A stretch of 46,696 bases of DNA from Gordonia rhizosphera NBRC 16068 (GCF_000298195.1 NZ_BAHC01000121.1:1-46696); one strand, 5' to 3'; shown: positions 33,921-42,872, counted from the first letter of the stretch. Notes: generated by a model not told the origin, from the sequence alone. Numbers and translations: made by a program.

Positions 33921-34361
33921 GTGCTGAATCTGGTCATGTCGGTGGGCTCGGTGCTGCTCAGTGGCGCTGCGGGCGTGGCCCGGGCACCGGTGCCCTTACA
34001 GCGGGAGCTGACCACCGAGCTGCGCGAGACGAACGACGCGGCGATCGCGCTCCTCGCCGGGCTGTCGGTGCACCTCGAAGCCGTCCTGCACCACGTGCGG
34101 GAGGCCGAGTTCGAATGGTCCGGACGCGGCCACGACCCGACCCGATCCTCGCTGGAGGCATGCGCCCGCGAGCTGGCCGCGTTCAACGCCGATGTCGAGG
34201 AGATCGCACGCCACGCCGAGCGCTACCAGGACGTCGCGCGGCGCATCGACGGTGACGTCGATCCGTTCGCGGTGTCGGATCGGGCGGTGGGTGATGTTCA
34301 GGACGGCATCGTCGGGGTCGCGGGGCGGATCCAGCGACTGTCACGGTCGACGGCGAACTGA
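33921..34361 (+). CDS. Hypothetical helical protein
   Basis: A protein of 146 residues that I do not recognise. A short hydrophobic start (LNLVMSVGSVLLSGAAGVARAP) could be a membrane anchor or weak signal. The rest is mostly amphipathic helix (LTTELRETNDAAIALLAGLSVHLEAVLHHVREAEFEW; ELAAFNADVEEIARHAERYQDVARRI). The frame is open upstream to 33768, but a leaderless GTG fits better and avoids overlap with the divergent kinase gene. Its end is inside the left arm of a strong hairpin. Confidence 0.55.
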   Translation: MLNLVMSVGSVLLSGAAGVARAPVPLQRELTTELRETNDAAIALLAGLSVHLEAVLHHVREAEFEWSGRGHDPTRSSLEACARELAAFNADVEEIARHAERYQDVARRIDGDVDPFAVSDRAVGDVQDGIVGVAGRIQRLSRSTAN

Positions 34362-34378
34362 TCCGCCGCCGACCGTGA
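34341..34378 (-). terminator. Bidirectional hairpin between convergent genes
   Basis: TCACGGTCGACGGCG (34341-34355) pairs with CGCCGCCGACCGTGA (34364-34378) at 14 of 15 positions. The odd pair is A-C on the plus strand but G-U on the minus strand, so the RNA hairpin is better for the Clp_N gene, whose stop is 40 bases upstream on the minus strand. Confidence 0.6.
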
Positions 34379-34379
34379 C

Positions 34380-34408
34380 CTGAGCGCTGAGACCTGGGCG
34401 CTGAGACC
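34380..34408. repeat. CTGAGCGCTGAGACC repeat, copy 2
   Basis: The 15-mer at 34380-34394 is identical to 8372-8386, and an 11-base part (GCGCTGAGACC) repeats at 34398-34408. It lies between two convergent genes. Confidence 0.5.
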
Positions 34409-34417
34409 CCTTCGGAC

Positions 34418-35341
34418 CTAGACCCCGGCCTCGATCTCCGGCAGGCTCGCCACCACGGCGGCCCGCAGATCCTCGGCGGTGGTGACCGTGTCGATCACTG
34501 CGCGCGACGCGTCGTCGGCGGTGTCGATGATCCCGATCAGCAGATATTCGGGACGCAGCCGACGGTCCCCGCGCTCGCGCGCGAACTCGACGGCCTTGGT
34601 GAACGCCTCGCGGGTCGGCGGAGCGAACCGCGGACGCATCCCACGGCCGCGCGGTCCGCGGCGCCCACGTCCCGGCTCCCAGGGGCCCTCGTCGTCGCCG
34701 AAGGCTGCCGGCCCGAAACCTCCAGGCCCGAACGGTCCGGGACCGAAGCCACCGCGTCCTCCGGGTACCCCGGGTCCGAAGCCGGGGCCGAAGCCGGGCC
34801 GGCCCATGTCCCGGGGGTCGAAGCCTTCGGGCCCACATTCGTCCTGCCACGGCCCACGACCCCGGTGCGGGCCATGCCCGTGTCCGTGTCCGTGCCGGTG
34901 GCCTCGGCCGCGTCCGCGGCCCTCGGGTCCGCCGCGTCCACGGCCGCGTCCCCGTCCACGGTCGGGGCGTTCGGCCCAGCCTTCGGACAGGTCCTCGCCG
35001 AAGCGGTCGCGGACCGCCGCGCGTACCTTGTCGAGGTCGATGCCGATGCTGCGCAGGGCTTCTCGATCCTCGTCGTAGCGTTGTGCCGCAGACTCCTCGT
35101 CGGTGAGGTCGGGAGTCGCGGTGTTGTCGTCGTGCTCGGCGTGGTACTTCTGCGCCGCCTCCCGTGCGGTCGCCAGGGTCAGCCCCTGCTCGGCGAGCAG
35201 TGAGAAAAGTGGCGTCCGGGCGTTGCAGAGCATGCCCAGGATGAGGTGGTCGTTTCCGAGCTGCCGGTGACCGAGGTCAGCGGCCTCCTGCGTGGCAAAA
35301 GCCAGCAGCATTCTGTCGTCGCGGTTGAATCGCTCAAACAT
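34418..35341 (-). CDS. Clp N-domain protein with Arg-Gly/His-Gly linker
   Basis: A 307-residue protein that has the ClpA/ClpC adaptor-binding N domain but no ATPase. Residues 1-70 (MFERFNRDDRMLLAFATQEA, LGNDHLILGML) form the first Clp_N repeat and about 245-307 (AFTKAVEFARERGDRRLRPEYLLIGII) a second. Between them, about 126-238, lies a low-complexity run: GRGRGRGRGG, then HRHGHGHGHGPHRGRG, then FGP-rich repeats. It could bind Clp adaptors or arginine-modified substrates, metal (the His run) or nucleic acid (RG repeats); which applies is not known. The ATG lies inside the end of the upstream HTH gene (ATGTTTGA), and GGAGA sits eight or nine bases before it. Confidence 0.82.
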   Translation of the reverse strand: MFERFNRDDRMLLAFATQEAADLGHRQLGNDHLILGMLCNARTPLFSLLAEQGLTLATAREAAQKYHAEHDDNTATPDLTDEESAAQRYDEDREALRSIGIDLDKVRAAVRDRFGEDLSEGWAERPDRGRGRGRGRGGPEGRGRGRGHRHGHGHGHGPHRGRGPWQDECGPEGFDPRDMGRPGFGPGFGPGVPGGRGGFGPGPFGPGGFGPAAFGDDEGPWEPGRGRRGPRGRGMRPRFAPPTREAFTKAVEFARERGDRRLRPEYLLIGIIDTADDASRAVIDTVTTAEDLRAAVVASLPEIEAGV

Positions 35342-35594
35342 TGTTGTTGTCTCCTTCTGGCCCGCTCGTGCGGGCTTCGCGATGTGCATGTTTCTGGTGC
35401 ACGGCCTGCCGGCTGATCTGCAGAACCTCTGCGATCGACTGCCAGCTCCATCCGTTCGCACGGGCGTTGGCCACCTGGACGTCCTCGAGACGGTCGGCCA
35501 GGGTGCGCAGCGCCCGGACGGCGGCCAGACCCCGGGCGGGATCGTCGCTTGCTGCCGCTCCCGCGATGTCGGTGGGGTTCTGTTCGTCGTGCAT
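35334..35594 (-). CDS. Small HTH regulator paired with Clp_N protein
   Basis: An 86-residue protein. Residues about 22-72 hold one HTH (LRTLADRLEDVQVANARANGWSWQSIAEVLQISRQAVHQKH), resembling sigma region 4-like and MarR-like helix pairs. Pairs of such an HTH protein with a Clp_N-domain protein are common in actinobacteria. It overlaps the next gene by eight bases, so the two are coupled. The promoter has three TTGACA-type half-sites, and the protein may bind these and regulate the pair. Confidence 0.8.
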   Translation of the reverse strand: MHDEQNPTDIAGAAASDDPARGLAAVRALRTLADRLEDVQVANARANGWSWQSIAEVLQISRQAVHQKHAHREARTSGPEGDNNNV

Positions 35595-35600
35595 GGTGTC

Positions 35601-35643
35601 AGGTTATGTTGACAATCGCGTCGTGTCAAGAATTATTGACAAT
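35601..35643 (-). promoter_or_regulatory. Strong promoter with three TTGACA half-sites
   Basis: On the minus strand a consensus TTGACA (plus 35624-35629) lies 17 bases before TAACCT (plus 35601-35606), and the ATG follows soon after. On the plus strand TTGACAAT occurs at 35609-35616 and 35636-35643, with TGTCAA inverted between them at 35624-35629. The three half-sites cover the -35 and spacer and are probably the operator. Confidence 0.6.
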
Positions 35644-35649
35644 GAGAAC

Positions 35650-35683
35650 CCAGCTCCGCCCACCGGAGCCGGATTAATACGAT
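35650..35683 (-). terminator. Hairpin and repeat copy 3 behind the ABC exporter
   Basis: CCAGCTCCG (35650-35658) pairs with CGGAGCCGG (35664-35672), perfect on the minus strand with one G-U. The sequence on to 35683 (GGATTAATACGAT) matches repeat copies 1 and 2. It lies about 15 bases beyond the stop of the minus-strand permease gene. Confidence 0.6.
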
Positions 35684-35686
35684 CCG

Positions 35687-38221
35687 CTACTCGTTGAGAA
35701 TCGACTCGCTGATGTTCATCCGCGCAGCACGCCGGGCCGGCAGCAGCGCGCCGACGATACAGAGCGTGCACGCGATCGCGACGAACTGCAGCGTCGACGG
35801 TCGCGGGGAGAACATGATGTCGATCGACGTCGTCGCCGTGAGGATCTTGTTCGACAGCAGGTGCAACGCGAGGCCGAGCACGATCCCGGTGACCGACCCG
35901 ATCAGCGCGACGGCGGCGGCCTCGGCGACCACCATCCTCGACACGAACCGGCGCGATGCCCCCATGGCGCGCAGCACCCCGAGTTCGCGTCGTCGTTCGA
36001 TCACCGACAGCAGCAGCGTGTTCAGCAGCGCGATCGCGGCGGCCAGCGCGACGATCCACTGTATGGCGACCGTGAACGACCCCGCCTGCTGCGCCTGGGC
36101 CTGCGCCGCCGCGAGCGCCTCGGCCCCGGAGTGAATGTAGATCGGTTTGCCGCCGGCCAGCTGATGCGAGCCCGCGATCTCCTCGAGCCGCTGCCGGATC
36201 TGGGCCTGGTCGGCGGCGGGGTCGGTGGAGACCTGCAGATAGGTGTCGCCGGTCCGGTCGAACCACGTGGCCAACAACGAGTTCGCCATGGCCGCGGTAC
36301 CGGAGTCGATCGAGAGGTAGTCGACGGTGTCGCGGACGACGACATCGTGGTACCCGGTCGGTGTGGCGAGCGTGATGGTGTCCCCGACCCCCACGCCCAG
36401 CGTGCGGGCGAGCATATTCGACAACACGATGCCGTCGCCGGCAAGTATCTGCTGCAACGCTTGCGGATCGGTCTTGCGCATGAACGGGGCGAGCGACTCG
36501 GGCTCGAGGCCCTGCACCAGAATCCGCGCCTCCCCGACGTTGACGTTGGCCCACTGTCCGCCGACGACCCGGGTGACACCGGGGATCGCCGATACCTCGG
36601 TCTCGATGTCCGGGGGCAGGGCCGGTCCGGTCGGGATCGCGGCCGCGTCCGCCGACGACACGTAGAAGTCCGGATCGGCGAGCCCGTCGAGCGACGACGA
36701 GATCGAGCTGACCAGATTGTCCAGCGCTCCCGACGTGCCCATACCGACGGCGATCGCGACCGCCACGGTCATCAGCGTGGCCCACGCCCGACGCGGTGCA
36801 CGCTCGGTGTTCACCGCCGCCAGCTGTCCCGGCCCGCCGAATCGCCGCGACAGCGCGACGACGCCCGCGACCAGCGGACGGGTCAGCGCATAGCACAGCA
36901 GCAGGCCCCCGACGGCGTAGACGACACCGGCCAGGATCGCCGGACGATCGGGCACGCGGGTCGCCACCAGCCACGACGCCACCAGTAGCGCGACGCTGAC
37001 GATCCCGACGATCCACACGACCCGGCCGCGCTGCGCCGACGCGTCGGCCACCTCGCCGGCGGTCATCGCCTCCACCGGCGACACCGCGAACACCGACCGC
37101 GCGGCCAGCGATGTCGCCGCGACGCAAGCGAGGACACAGGCGATCACGGCGATGACCGGCGCATACACCGGCAGGTGATAGCTGACCGTGACGGTCATCG
37201 CCTCCATGTTCGCCTGGGGTGCGCGGCTGATCACCCACCGGCCGGCCAGCATGCCCAGCGGCAGCCCGATGAGCCCACCGGCCAGGCCGAGCAGCGCCGA
37301 CTCCCCGAGCAGGTCGCCGACCATGTGTCCGCGCCGGGCGCCGAGCGCACGCATCATCGCCAGTGATCGCCGGCGGGACGCCACGGCCATGTTCATCGTG
37401 TTGAACACCAGGAAGCCGGCGATGACCAGAGAGATGGCCGAGACGAGCAGCGTCGCGTCGCGGGTGACCGAACTGGCCACCTCGGCCTGCTTGGCGCGGA
37501 AATCCGGGTCCACGACGACGGCCCGTCCGTCGACGACCCGCGACACCTCCGCCTTCAGCGCCGCGACGTCCGCGCCGGGCTTCGGAACGATGAGGATCGA
37601 GTCGAGTCGACCCTCCTGCGAGGTCAGCCGTTGCGCTAGCCCGAGGTAGGCGAATGCGAAGTTGCCGCCGTTGAGCACCGTCCCCTGATCGCCGTCGACC
37701 ACCGAGACGACCCGCACCGCAACATCGTTGATCGTCAGCTGCTGGCCCTCGTACAGCCCGGTCGCCGCGCCGACGACGAGCCCGTCGGCCAGGTCACGTT
37801 CCCCGAGTCCCGACGATCCCTGGTCCGAAACGGCTTGCCGCAGTTCACCGGACAGCGCGGTCGCGCGGAAATCCGAACCCAGCAGCGCGATCTCGTGGCC
37901 GTCGACGACGACGGAGTCGCGGATCAGCGGCACCACCGATTTCGCGTCCGGCACCTCTCGGCGGATCTCGCCGGCGAGACCCTCGTCGATGCCGGAGTCC
38001 GCGATCGCTGCGACCTCCACCTGCGCGGAACCGGCGATGGCGGCGTTGACCTGACGTACCGACTCGGTGAGCGATCCGAAGGTGCCGAGCACCGCGATCA
38101 GCAACCCGGACGCGACGACGACCACCATCAGCGACGTGAGCACCCGCAGCCGGTGGGTGCGGATCTCGCGCAGGTTGAGGACCCGGATCCGCGTGAGCGC
38201 GGCCCCGATCGATGCGATCAC
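35687..38221 (-). CDS. FtsX-type ABC permease (LolE/MacB-like)
   Basis: An 844-residue permease with two FtsX-type blocks. The first membrane helix (LTSLMVVVVASGLLIAVLGTFG) is followed by a large extracytoplasmic domain (about 45-250), then three helices at about 260-400 around FLVFNTMNMAVASRRRSLAMMRALGARR; the second block has another extracytoplasmic domain (about 520-715) and a matching C-terminal trio with ERRRELGVLRAMGASRRFVSRM. This layout is seen in mycobacterial and other high-GC Gram-positive MacB/LolCE-like exporters of lipids, peptides or lipoproteins. It overlaps the ATPase gene by four bases. Confidence 0.87.
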   Translation of the reverse strand: MIASIGAALTRIRVLNLREIRTHRLRVLTSLMVVVVASGLLIAVLGTFGSLTESVRQVNAAIAGSAQVEVAAIADSGIDEGLAGEIRREVPDAKSVVPLIRDSVVVDGHEIALLGSDFRATALSGELRQAVSDQGSSGLGERDLADGLVVGAATGLYEGQQLTINDVAVRVVSVVDGDQGTVLNGGNFAFAYLGLAQRLTSQEGRLDSILIVPKPGADVAALKAEVSRVVDGRAVVVDPDFRAKQAEVASSVTRDATLLVSAISLVIAGFLVFNTMNMAVASRRRSLAMMRALGARRGHMVGDLLGESALLGLAGGLIGLPLGMLAGRWVISRAPQANMEAMTVTVSYHLPVYAPVIAVIACVLACVAATSLAARSVFAVSPVEAMTAGEVADASAQRGRVVWIVGIVSVALLVASWLVATRVPDRPAILAGVVYAVGGLLLCYALTRPLVAGVVALSRRFGGPGQLAAVNTERAPRRAWATLMTVAVAIAVGMGTSGALDNLVSSISSSLDGLADPDFYVSSADAAAIPTGPALPPDIETEVSAIPGVTRVVGGQWANVNVGEARILVQGLEPESLAPFMRKTDPQALQQILAGDGIVLSNMLARTLGVGVGDTITLATPTGYHDVVVRDTVDYLSIDSGTAAMANSLLATWFDRTGDTYLQVSTDPAADQAQIRQRLEEIAGSHQLAGGKPIYIHSGAEALAAAQAQAQQAGSFTVAIQWIVALAAAIALLNTLLLSVIERRRELGVLRAMGASRRFVSRMVVAEAAAVALIGSVTGIVLGLALHLLSNKILTATTSIDIMFSPRPSTLQFVAIACTLCIVGALLPARRAARMNISESILNE

Positions 38222-38907
38222 GCGATCTTCCCGTCGCGCACCGTGATCGTCGTGTCGGCGACGGAGGCGGCGTTGGGGTCGTGGGTCACCATCACGACCA
38301 GGCGGTTCGGGGTGTCGTGGGCGACCTCGGAGAGCAGGTCGAGGACCGATTGGCCGGTCTTGGAGTCGAGGTTGCCGGTCGGTTCGTCGGCGAGCAGGAT
38401 CGTCGGGTCCATGATCAGCGACCGCGCGATCGCCACCCGCTGCATCTGTCCGCCCGACAGTTCGGCGGGTCGATGATTGATGCGGTCACCGAGCCCGACC
38501 CGTTCGAGCAGTTCGATCGCGCGGGGTCTGGCCTTGCGCAGCGACTGGCTGTCGAGCAGGCGCGGCAGCGCGACGTTCTCCCACGCCGACATCGTCGGGA
38601 CCAGGTTGAAGAACTGGAACACGAAGCCGACGCGGTGGCGGCGGAACGCGGACGCATCTTCGTCGTTGAGCGATCCGAGGTCGACTCCGTCGACGGTGAT
38701 GGTGCCCGACGTCGGAGTGTCGAGAGCGCCGAGGACGTGCAGCAGGGTGCTCTTGCCGGCGCCGGACGGACCGACGACCGAGGCGAACTGCCCGCCGTCG
38801 AGACTCAGGTCGAGGCCGTCGAGGGCCCGTACCCGCTCATCACCCAAATGGTACTCACGCACCAGATCGACGGCTTGGACCAGTGGCACCCCCATGACGT
38901 CGCGCAC
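38218..38907 (-). CDS. LolD/MacB-type ABC ATPase
   Basis: A 229-residue ATPase. Walker A is GPSGAGKSTLL, the Q loop is FVFQFFNLVPTMSAWENVALP, which is diagnostic for the LolD/MacB/FtsE group, the signature is LSGGQMQR, Walker B is ILLADEPTGNLD and the switch His is in VMVTHD. It is paired with the FtsX-type permease (ATGA overlap). The GTG at 38907 follows TACTAT by five bases, so it may be leaderless; ATG 38895 is an alternative. It lies 39 bases past the cds1-like gene. Confidence 0.9.
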   Translation of the reverse strand: MRDVMGVPLVQAVDLVREYHLGDERVRALDGLDLSLDGGQFASVVGPSGAGKSTLLHVLGALDTPTSGTITVDGVDLGSLNDEDASAFRRHRVGFVFQFFNLVPTMSAWENVALPRLLDSQSLRKARPRAIELLERVGLGDRINHRPAELSGGQMQRVAIARSLIMDPTILLADEPTGNLDSKTGQSVLDLLSEVAHDTPNRLVVMVTHDPNAASVADTTITVRDGKIA

Positions 38908-38946
38908 AGCGCATAGTAAACCACTGCCGACCGAGACCCGACCGGT

Positions 38947-40086
38947 CTAGGAGGTCGTCAACGCCGCCGTCCAGTGCCCGTTGGCGAAGAACTCCTCGAT
39001 CACCGCGGTCGCCTCGGTCAGGTCGAACCCCTGGGTGGCGAGCCAGTCGTCGTCGAAGTAGGTGTTGCCGTAGCGGTCGCCGGAGTCACACAGCAGGGTG
39101 ACCACGCTGCCGGCGTGGCGGGCGGCGGCCATCTCGGAGACGAGTTGCAGCGCGCCCCACATGTTGGTCCCGGTGGACGCGCCGACCCGGCGGCCGAGAC
39201 GGTTGCTGACGCAGCGCGCGGTGGCGATCGACGCCTCGTCGGGCACGCCGATCATCCGGTCGATGACCTGGGAGATGAACGACGGCTCCACTCGCGGGCG
39301 GCCGATGCCCTCGATCCGCGAACCGATCTCGGAGGTGAGCGACCCGTCGGAGGTCTCATAGGCGGGCAGGAACACCGAGTTCTCCGGGTCGACGACGGCC
39401 AGCCACGTGGGATGACGCCGGTAGCGCAGGTAGCGGCCCAGCGTCGCCGAGGTGCCGCCGGTGCCCGCCCCGACGACGATCCACGTCGGCACCGGGTGAT
39501 CCTCCTCGGCCATCTGCGCGAAGATCGACTCGGCGATGTTGTTGTTGCCCCGCCAGTCGGTGGCGCGCTCGGCCATCGTGAACTGGTCGATGAAGTGCCC
39601 GCCGAGTTCGGCCTCGAGGCGCAGCGCCTCGCCATACACGTCACCGGGCCGCTCGACGAAGTGACACCGGCCGCCCTCGCGTTCGATGAGCGCGGACTTC
39701 GACGGTGACGTGTTCGACGTCATCACCGCGATGAACGGCACCCCGATCAGGTTCGCGAAGTAGGCCTCACTGACCGCGGTCGACCCCGACGACGCCTCGA
39801 TGACGGTGGTGCCCTCGGTGACCCAGCCGTTGCAGATCGCGTAGAGGAACAGCGATCGCGCCAGCCGGTGCTTCAGCGACCCGGTGAGGTGCGTGCTCTC
39901 GTCCTTCAGGTACAGGTCGACGCCGACCTCCGACCCGGATCGGTCGGTCCAGCGCGACCACGCCGGCAGTTCGACGCGCAGCAGGTGGGTGTCCGCGCTG
40001 CGCCGCGCGTCGGCCTCGATCAGCCGGACCGCGTTCTCCGCCCACGACCGGTCGGCACGATGGTCGACAACCCTGGTCGGCTTCAT
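38947..40086 (-). CDS. cds1: PLP-dependent cysteine desulfhydrase-like protein (Cds1)
   Basis: A 379-residue fold-type II PLP enzyme. Lys72 in [12 protein letters not shown] binds PLP; the substrate loop is [12 protein letters not shown] and the phosphate-binding loop [16 protein letters not shown]. The sequence resembles M. tuberculosis Cds1 (Rv3684), an L-cysteine desulfhydrase that gives H2S, pyruvate and ammonia, more than biosynthetic CysK. The family may also degrade D-cysteine or other thiols. It begins seven bases after the stop of the DUF4229 gene, so the two are co-transcribed. Confidence 0.82.
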   Translation of the reverse strand: MKPTRVVDHRADRSWAENAVRLIEADARRSADTHLLRVELPAWSRWTDRSGSEVGVDLYLKDESTHLTGSLKHRLARSLFLYAICNGWVTEGTTVIEASSGSTAVSEAYFANLIGVPFIAVMTSNTSPSKSALIEREGGRCHFVERPGDVYGEALRLEAELGGHFIDQFTMAERATDWRGNNNIAESIFAQMAEEDHPVPTWIVVGAGTGGTSATLGRYLRYRRHPTWLAVVDPENSVFLPAYETSDGSLTSEIGSRIEGIGRPRVEPSFISQVIDRMIGVPDEASIATARCVSNRLGRRVGASTGTNMWGALQLVSEMAAARHAGSVVTLLCDSGDRYGNTYFDDDWLATQGFDLTEATAVIEEFFANGHWTAALTTS

Positions 40087-40093
40087 GGCGGCA

Positions 40094-40432
40094 TCAGTTT
40101 CCGCGCAGCTTGGCCTGCAGTTCGTCGTGGCGTTGCCGCCGGTCCGCGTCGACGGCGGCGATCTGCGAGTTCACCCGCAGTCGCAGCGACTTGAACAACA
40201 CCATGCCCAGCGGCAGGGCGATCAGCACGGAGAACACGGCTGCGACCAGAAGCGGGATCTGCACCCCGACCAGGGCGCCCACACCCATGATGACGGCGGC
40301 GAGCGCGACCACCAGCCCGAGTCGTGCCACCGTGTACAGCGCCACCGAGAGCGCCACACTGCCGACCGTCGGCGGCTTGCCGGTGCCGGCGCCCTGGGCT
40401 GCGGTGATATCGGTTCCCTTGTCCTTGCTCAC
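40094..40432 (-). CDS. DUF4229 membrane protein
   Basis: A 112-residue protein with a short polar start, two membrane helices ([41 protein letters not shown]) and a basic amphipathic tail ending [21 protein letters not shown]. It matches DUF4229, a small family typical of Corynebacteriales and Streptomyces, with unknown function. The GTG at 40432 follows TACCCT by six bases; the start is probably leaderless. Confidence 0.8.
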   Translation of the reverse strand: MSKDKGTDITAAQGAGTGKPPTVGSVALSVALYTVARLGLVVALAAVIMGVGALVGVQIPLLVAAVFSVLIALPLGMVLFKSLRLRVNSQIAAVDADRRQRHDELQAKLRGN

Positions 40433-40438
40433 GGGTCC

Positions 40439-40444
40439 AGGGTA
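40439..40444 (-). promoter_or_regulatory. -10 box of DUF4229-cds1 unit
   Basis: Minus-strand TACCCT, six bases before the GTG at 40432, with no ribosome binding site between them. The 212-base gap 40433-40644 to the BldC-like gene also holds two copies of GTCGGCAGAGAT just before that gene; nothing else is recognised. Confidence 0.35.
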
Positions 40445-40644
40445 CTGCCCGCGGATAACCCGATCATCGCGTCCCGACGGCACCCGATGCCCGGTTTGGC
40501 GCTTTTGCACTCTCTTTACCAATTGCTGACGGTTCGAGTACCCGGGCATTCGGCGTGTATCCATGGAGTCGACCCCGCTATTCATCGTTGCCGGCGGCGA
40601 CAACACGTCGGCAGAGATCAAGTCGGCAGAGATAAGAGGACACC

Positions 40645-40869
40645 GTGACCATCATCGATACAGCCAGCACCACCGGCCTCATCACCCCGGGTCTCGCGAG
40701 CCAGCACACCCTGACCCCCGGCCAGGTCGCCGCCATGTTCAACGTCAATCCCAAGACCGTCGCGCGCTGGGCCAGTTCGGGGCTCTTGGGTTCGATCCGC
40801 ACCCCGGGTGGTCATCGTCGTTTCCGCGAGTCCGACGTTGTGGAGCTGCTCAACCGCCGCACCCGCTGA
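40645..40869 (+). CDS. bldC: BldC-like MerR-type DNA-binding protein
   Basis: A 74-residue protein that is a lone MerR-type winged HTH: LTPGQVAAMFNVNPKTVARWASSGLLGSIRTPGGHRRF, ESDVVELLNRR. It matches BldC in length and sequence: BldC binds DNA as head-to-tail oligomers and controls development in Streptomyces. In non-sporulating relatives its job is not settled. AGAGGA lies five bases before the GTG start. The two direct repeats of GTCGGCAGAGAT upstream could be its own binding sites. Confidence 0.86.
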   Translation: MTIIDTASTTGLITPGLASQHTLTPGQVAAMFNVNPKTVARWASSGLLGSIRTPGGHRRFRESDVVELLNRRTR

Positions 40870-40948
40870 CCAGACCCGCCCGAAACGGGCGGTGACCTGA
40901 TGTCATGGCACCCTCACGCGTACGCTGGTCTGTGTACGGGAGGTTGCC

Positions 40949-41161
40949 ATGACATTTCTGTTTGCGGTGATCGGCATTGCAGCGATCGCGTTCCTGTTGT
41001 GGCGCGCGTTCGGCCCTCAGGCTGCCGACGCCGACGAGCGGACCGAGCGTCCGGTGCGACGGCCATCGGGGCCCGTCGGACCCGACGACGACCCCGATTT
41101 TCTGCGCGACCTGGACCGTCGTAGCCGCGGCGCCAACGGTCCCGACGGCGACGACGCCTGA
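40949..41161 (+). CDS. Small single-helix membrane protein
   Basis: A 70-residue protein with one N-terminal membrane helix (MTFLFAVIGIAAIAFLLWRAF) and an acidic/proline-rich cytoplasmic tail (DDDPDFLRDLDRRSRG). GGGAGG lies six bases before the ATG. Short proteins of this pattern lie near cytochrome c maturation genes in Corynebacteriales; the function is unknown. Confidence 0.7.
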   Translation: MTFLFAVIGIAAIAFLLWRAFGPQAADADERTERPVRRPSGPVGPDDDPDFLRDLDRRSRGANGPDGDDA

Positions 41162-41217
41162 CCCGACTGCCGACACCCCCCGCAAGGCCGTCTTCCAGCC
41201 CAGCGACGCACCGCTGA

Positions 41218-41237
41218 ACCCTACCTCGGGGTAGGGT
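41218..41237. promoter_or_regulatory. Inverted repeat before the XRE gene
   Basis: ACCCTACC (41218-41225) and GGTAGGGT (41230-41237) are perfect arms around TCGG. TAATCT (41237-41242) next to it is a good -10 box. The repeat could be the operator for the XRE protein or the terminator of the preceding small gene. Confidence 0.5.
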
Positions 41238-41329
41238 AATCTCTCTCCATCACGCAGGAGGGCCCATCACCCATGGGCTGTCGGCGAAAGGTGCGCCACA
41301 TCAACGAATCATGCGGGGGATGATCGCCG

Positions 41330-41821
41330 ATGCCATCCGGTGACCACGGACCGGGGTCGATCTCCGACGACGACCCCAGTTTCGCACAGAAACTGGGGTA
41401 TCTGTTCGAGCACTCCCGAGACGAGAACGGTGTCCCCTACACCGGCAAGAAGATCGCCGAGCGGGCCAACCGTCTGGGCTACTCGCTGTCGGACGCCTAC
41501 ATCTCACAGCTGCGCACCGGCAAGGCGCGCACGCCGTCGTTCCGCACCGTCGAGGCGATCGCGCGGGCCTTCGACGTCAGCGTCACCTATTTCCTCGCCA
41601 ACCCCGAGGAGGATCTCGACCGGGTCCGCCAGCAGCGCGACTACGTCGCCCTGCTCGCGACGACCGGCACCTTCCTGTCCGGCGCGGATGTCGGACGGCT
41701 GGACCCCGACACCATCGACGTGCTGATCGACCTGCTCAAAGTGGTCAAGGCACGCGCGATCGATAACCCCGACCATACGAACGAGGGGCCGTCAGCCCCG
41801 CAGGATCACAGTCCCGCGTAG
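41330..41821 (+). CDS. XRE-family regulator, EspR-like layout
   Basis: A 163-residue protein. A helix-turn-helix lies at about 38-85 (TGKKIAERANRLGYSLSDAYISQLRTGKARTPSFRTVEAIARAFDV), followed by SVTYFLANPEEDLDRVRQQRDYVALLA and a C-terminal helical region (about 110-145). This is the plan of mycobacterial EspR: HTH, a YF-type segment and a dimerisation helix. Whether it has EspR's nucleoid role is not known. GGGGGA lies eleven bases upstream of the ATG. The last 16 bases overlap the convergent ccsA gene. Confidence 0.8.
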   Translation: MPSGDHGPGSISDDDPSFAQKLGYLFEHSRDENGVPYTGKKIAERANRLGYSLSDAYISQLRTGKARTPSFRTVEAIARAFDVSVTYFLANPEEDLDRVRQQRDYVALLATTGTFLSGADVGRLDPDTIDVLIDLLKVVKARAIDNPDHTNEGPSAPQDHSPA

Positions 41822-42825
41822 GAGTGCAGGCCGCTGACCACCAGGTTGATGGCGAACAGGTTGAACAGGAGCGCGACGAAGCCGGCGATGTTGATCCAGG
41901 CGGCGGCGTGGTTGCGCCATCCGGCAGTCGCGCGGGCATGCAGGTAGGCCGCGTAGATGACCCACGCGATGAACGACACGGTCTCCTTGGGGTCCCATCC
42001 CCAGAACCGGCCCCAGGCCGCCTCAGCCCAGATCGCGCCGCAGATGACGCCGAGACCGAACAGCGGGAACCCGAACACGACGGCCTTGTAGGCCAGCCGG
42101 TCAAGCGTGTCGGCGCTCGGAATCCGGTCGACGACGCGGCGCACGCCGGCGACGAATCCGGTGCCTGCAGCGCCGGGGTCCTCGCTCTCCGGGCGACCCC
42201 ACCGCATCTTGATCAGGTAGAGGATGCTCGCCACACCCGACACCAGCAGCACCCCCGAGGACACCGAGATGATCGAGACGTGGATGGCCAGCCAGTAGGA
42301 CTTCAGCGCGGGCACCACCGGCGCGGCCTGCGTGTAGAGCCACCGGCCGCCGATGAACATCAACAGACTGACCGGCAGCAGCACGAAACTCAGCAGCGGA
42401 CGGTGTTCGGGTTTGCGCAACACCACCAGCCCGGCGACGACGCACGCGGCGCAGGTCAGCGAGATGAACTCGTACATGTTGCCCCACGGCGGGCGTCCGG
42501 TGGCCATGCCGCGCAGCACGATCGAGGAGATATGCGCGATCAGGCCGACGATGACGACCGGGTAGGCCATATTGCCCACACGCTCACCGAGACTGCGGCG
42601 GGGTGCCTCGTCGATCCGGCCGGGCGCCCGCTCGTCGACCGCGACCGACGACCCTGCGCCGGCGGTGACGAGCTGCGCCGACGACGCGAGCTTGCGGCTG
42701 CGTGCCCCGGCCAGCGCGGCGAGGAACAGGATCATCGCGAGCACGTAGACGGTGATCGCGGTGCCGAACAGCAGGTCGGAATACCGGGCCAGGGTCTCGT
42801 CGATGTGGATCGAACCGGTGTTCAT
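41806..42825 (-). CDS. ccsA: Cytochrome c biogenesis protein CcsA
   Basis: A membrane protein of 339 residues that together with ResB forms the system II heme exporter and cytochrome c heme lyase. It has about eight membrane helices and the tryptophan-rich heme motif WGRFWGWDPKETVSFIAW, followed by YLHARATAGWR. It starts at ATG 42825, 47 bases after the resB stop. It is last in the leftward operon phosphatase - resA - ccdA - resB - ccsA, as in M. tuberculosis Rv0525-Rv0529. Confidence 0.93.
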   Translation of the reverse strand: MNTGSIHIDETLARYSDLLFGTAITVYVLAMILFLAALAGARSRKLASSAQLVTAGAGSSVAVDERAPGRIDEAPRRSLGERVGNMAYPVVIVGLIAHISSIVLRGMATGRPPWGNMYEFISLTCAACVVAGLVVLRKPEHRPLLSFVLLPVSLLMFIGGRWLYTQAAPVVPALKSYWLAIHVSIISVSSGVLLVSGVASILYLIKMRWGRPESEDPGAAGTGFVAGVRRVVDRIPSADTLDRLAYKAVVFGFPLFGLGVICGAIWAEAAWGRFWGWDPKETVSFIAWVIYAAYLHARATAGWRNHAAAWINIAGFVALLFNLFAINLVVSGLHSYAGL

Positions 42826-42872
42826 CGCACTCGTTCTCCAGTTCCTCTTCCATCCGTCCGCGGACGGACCGG

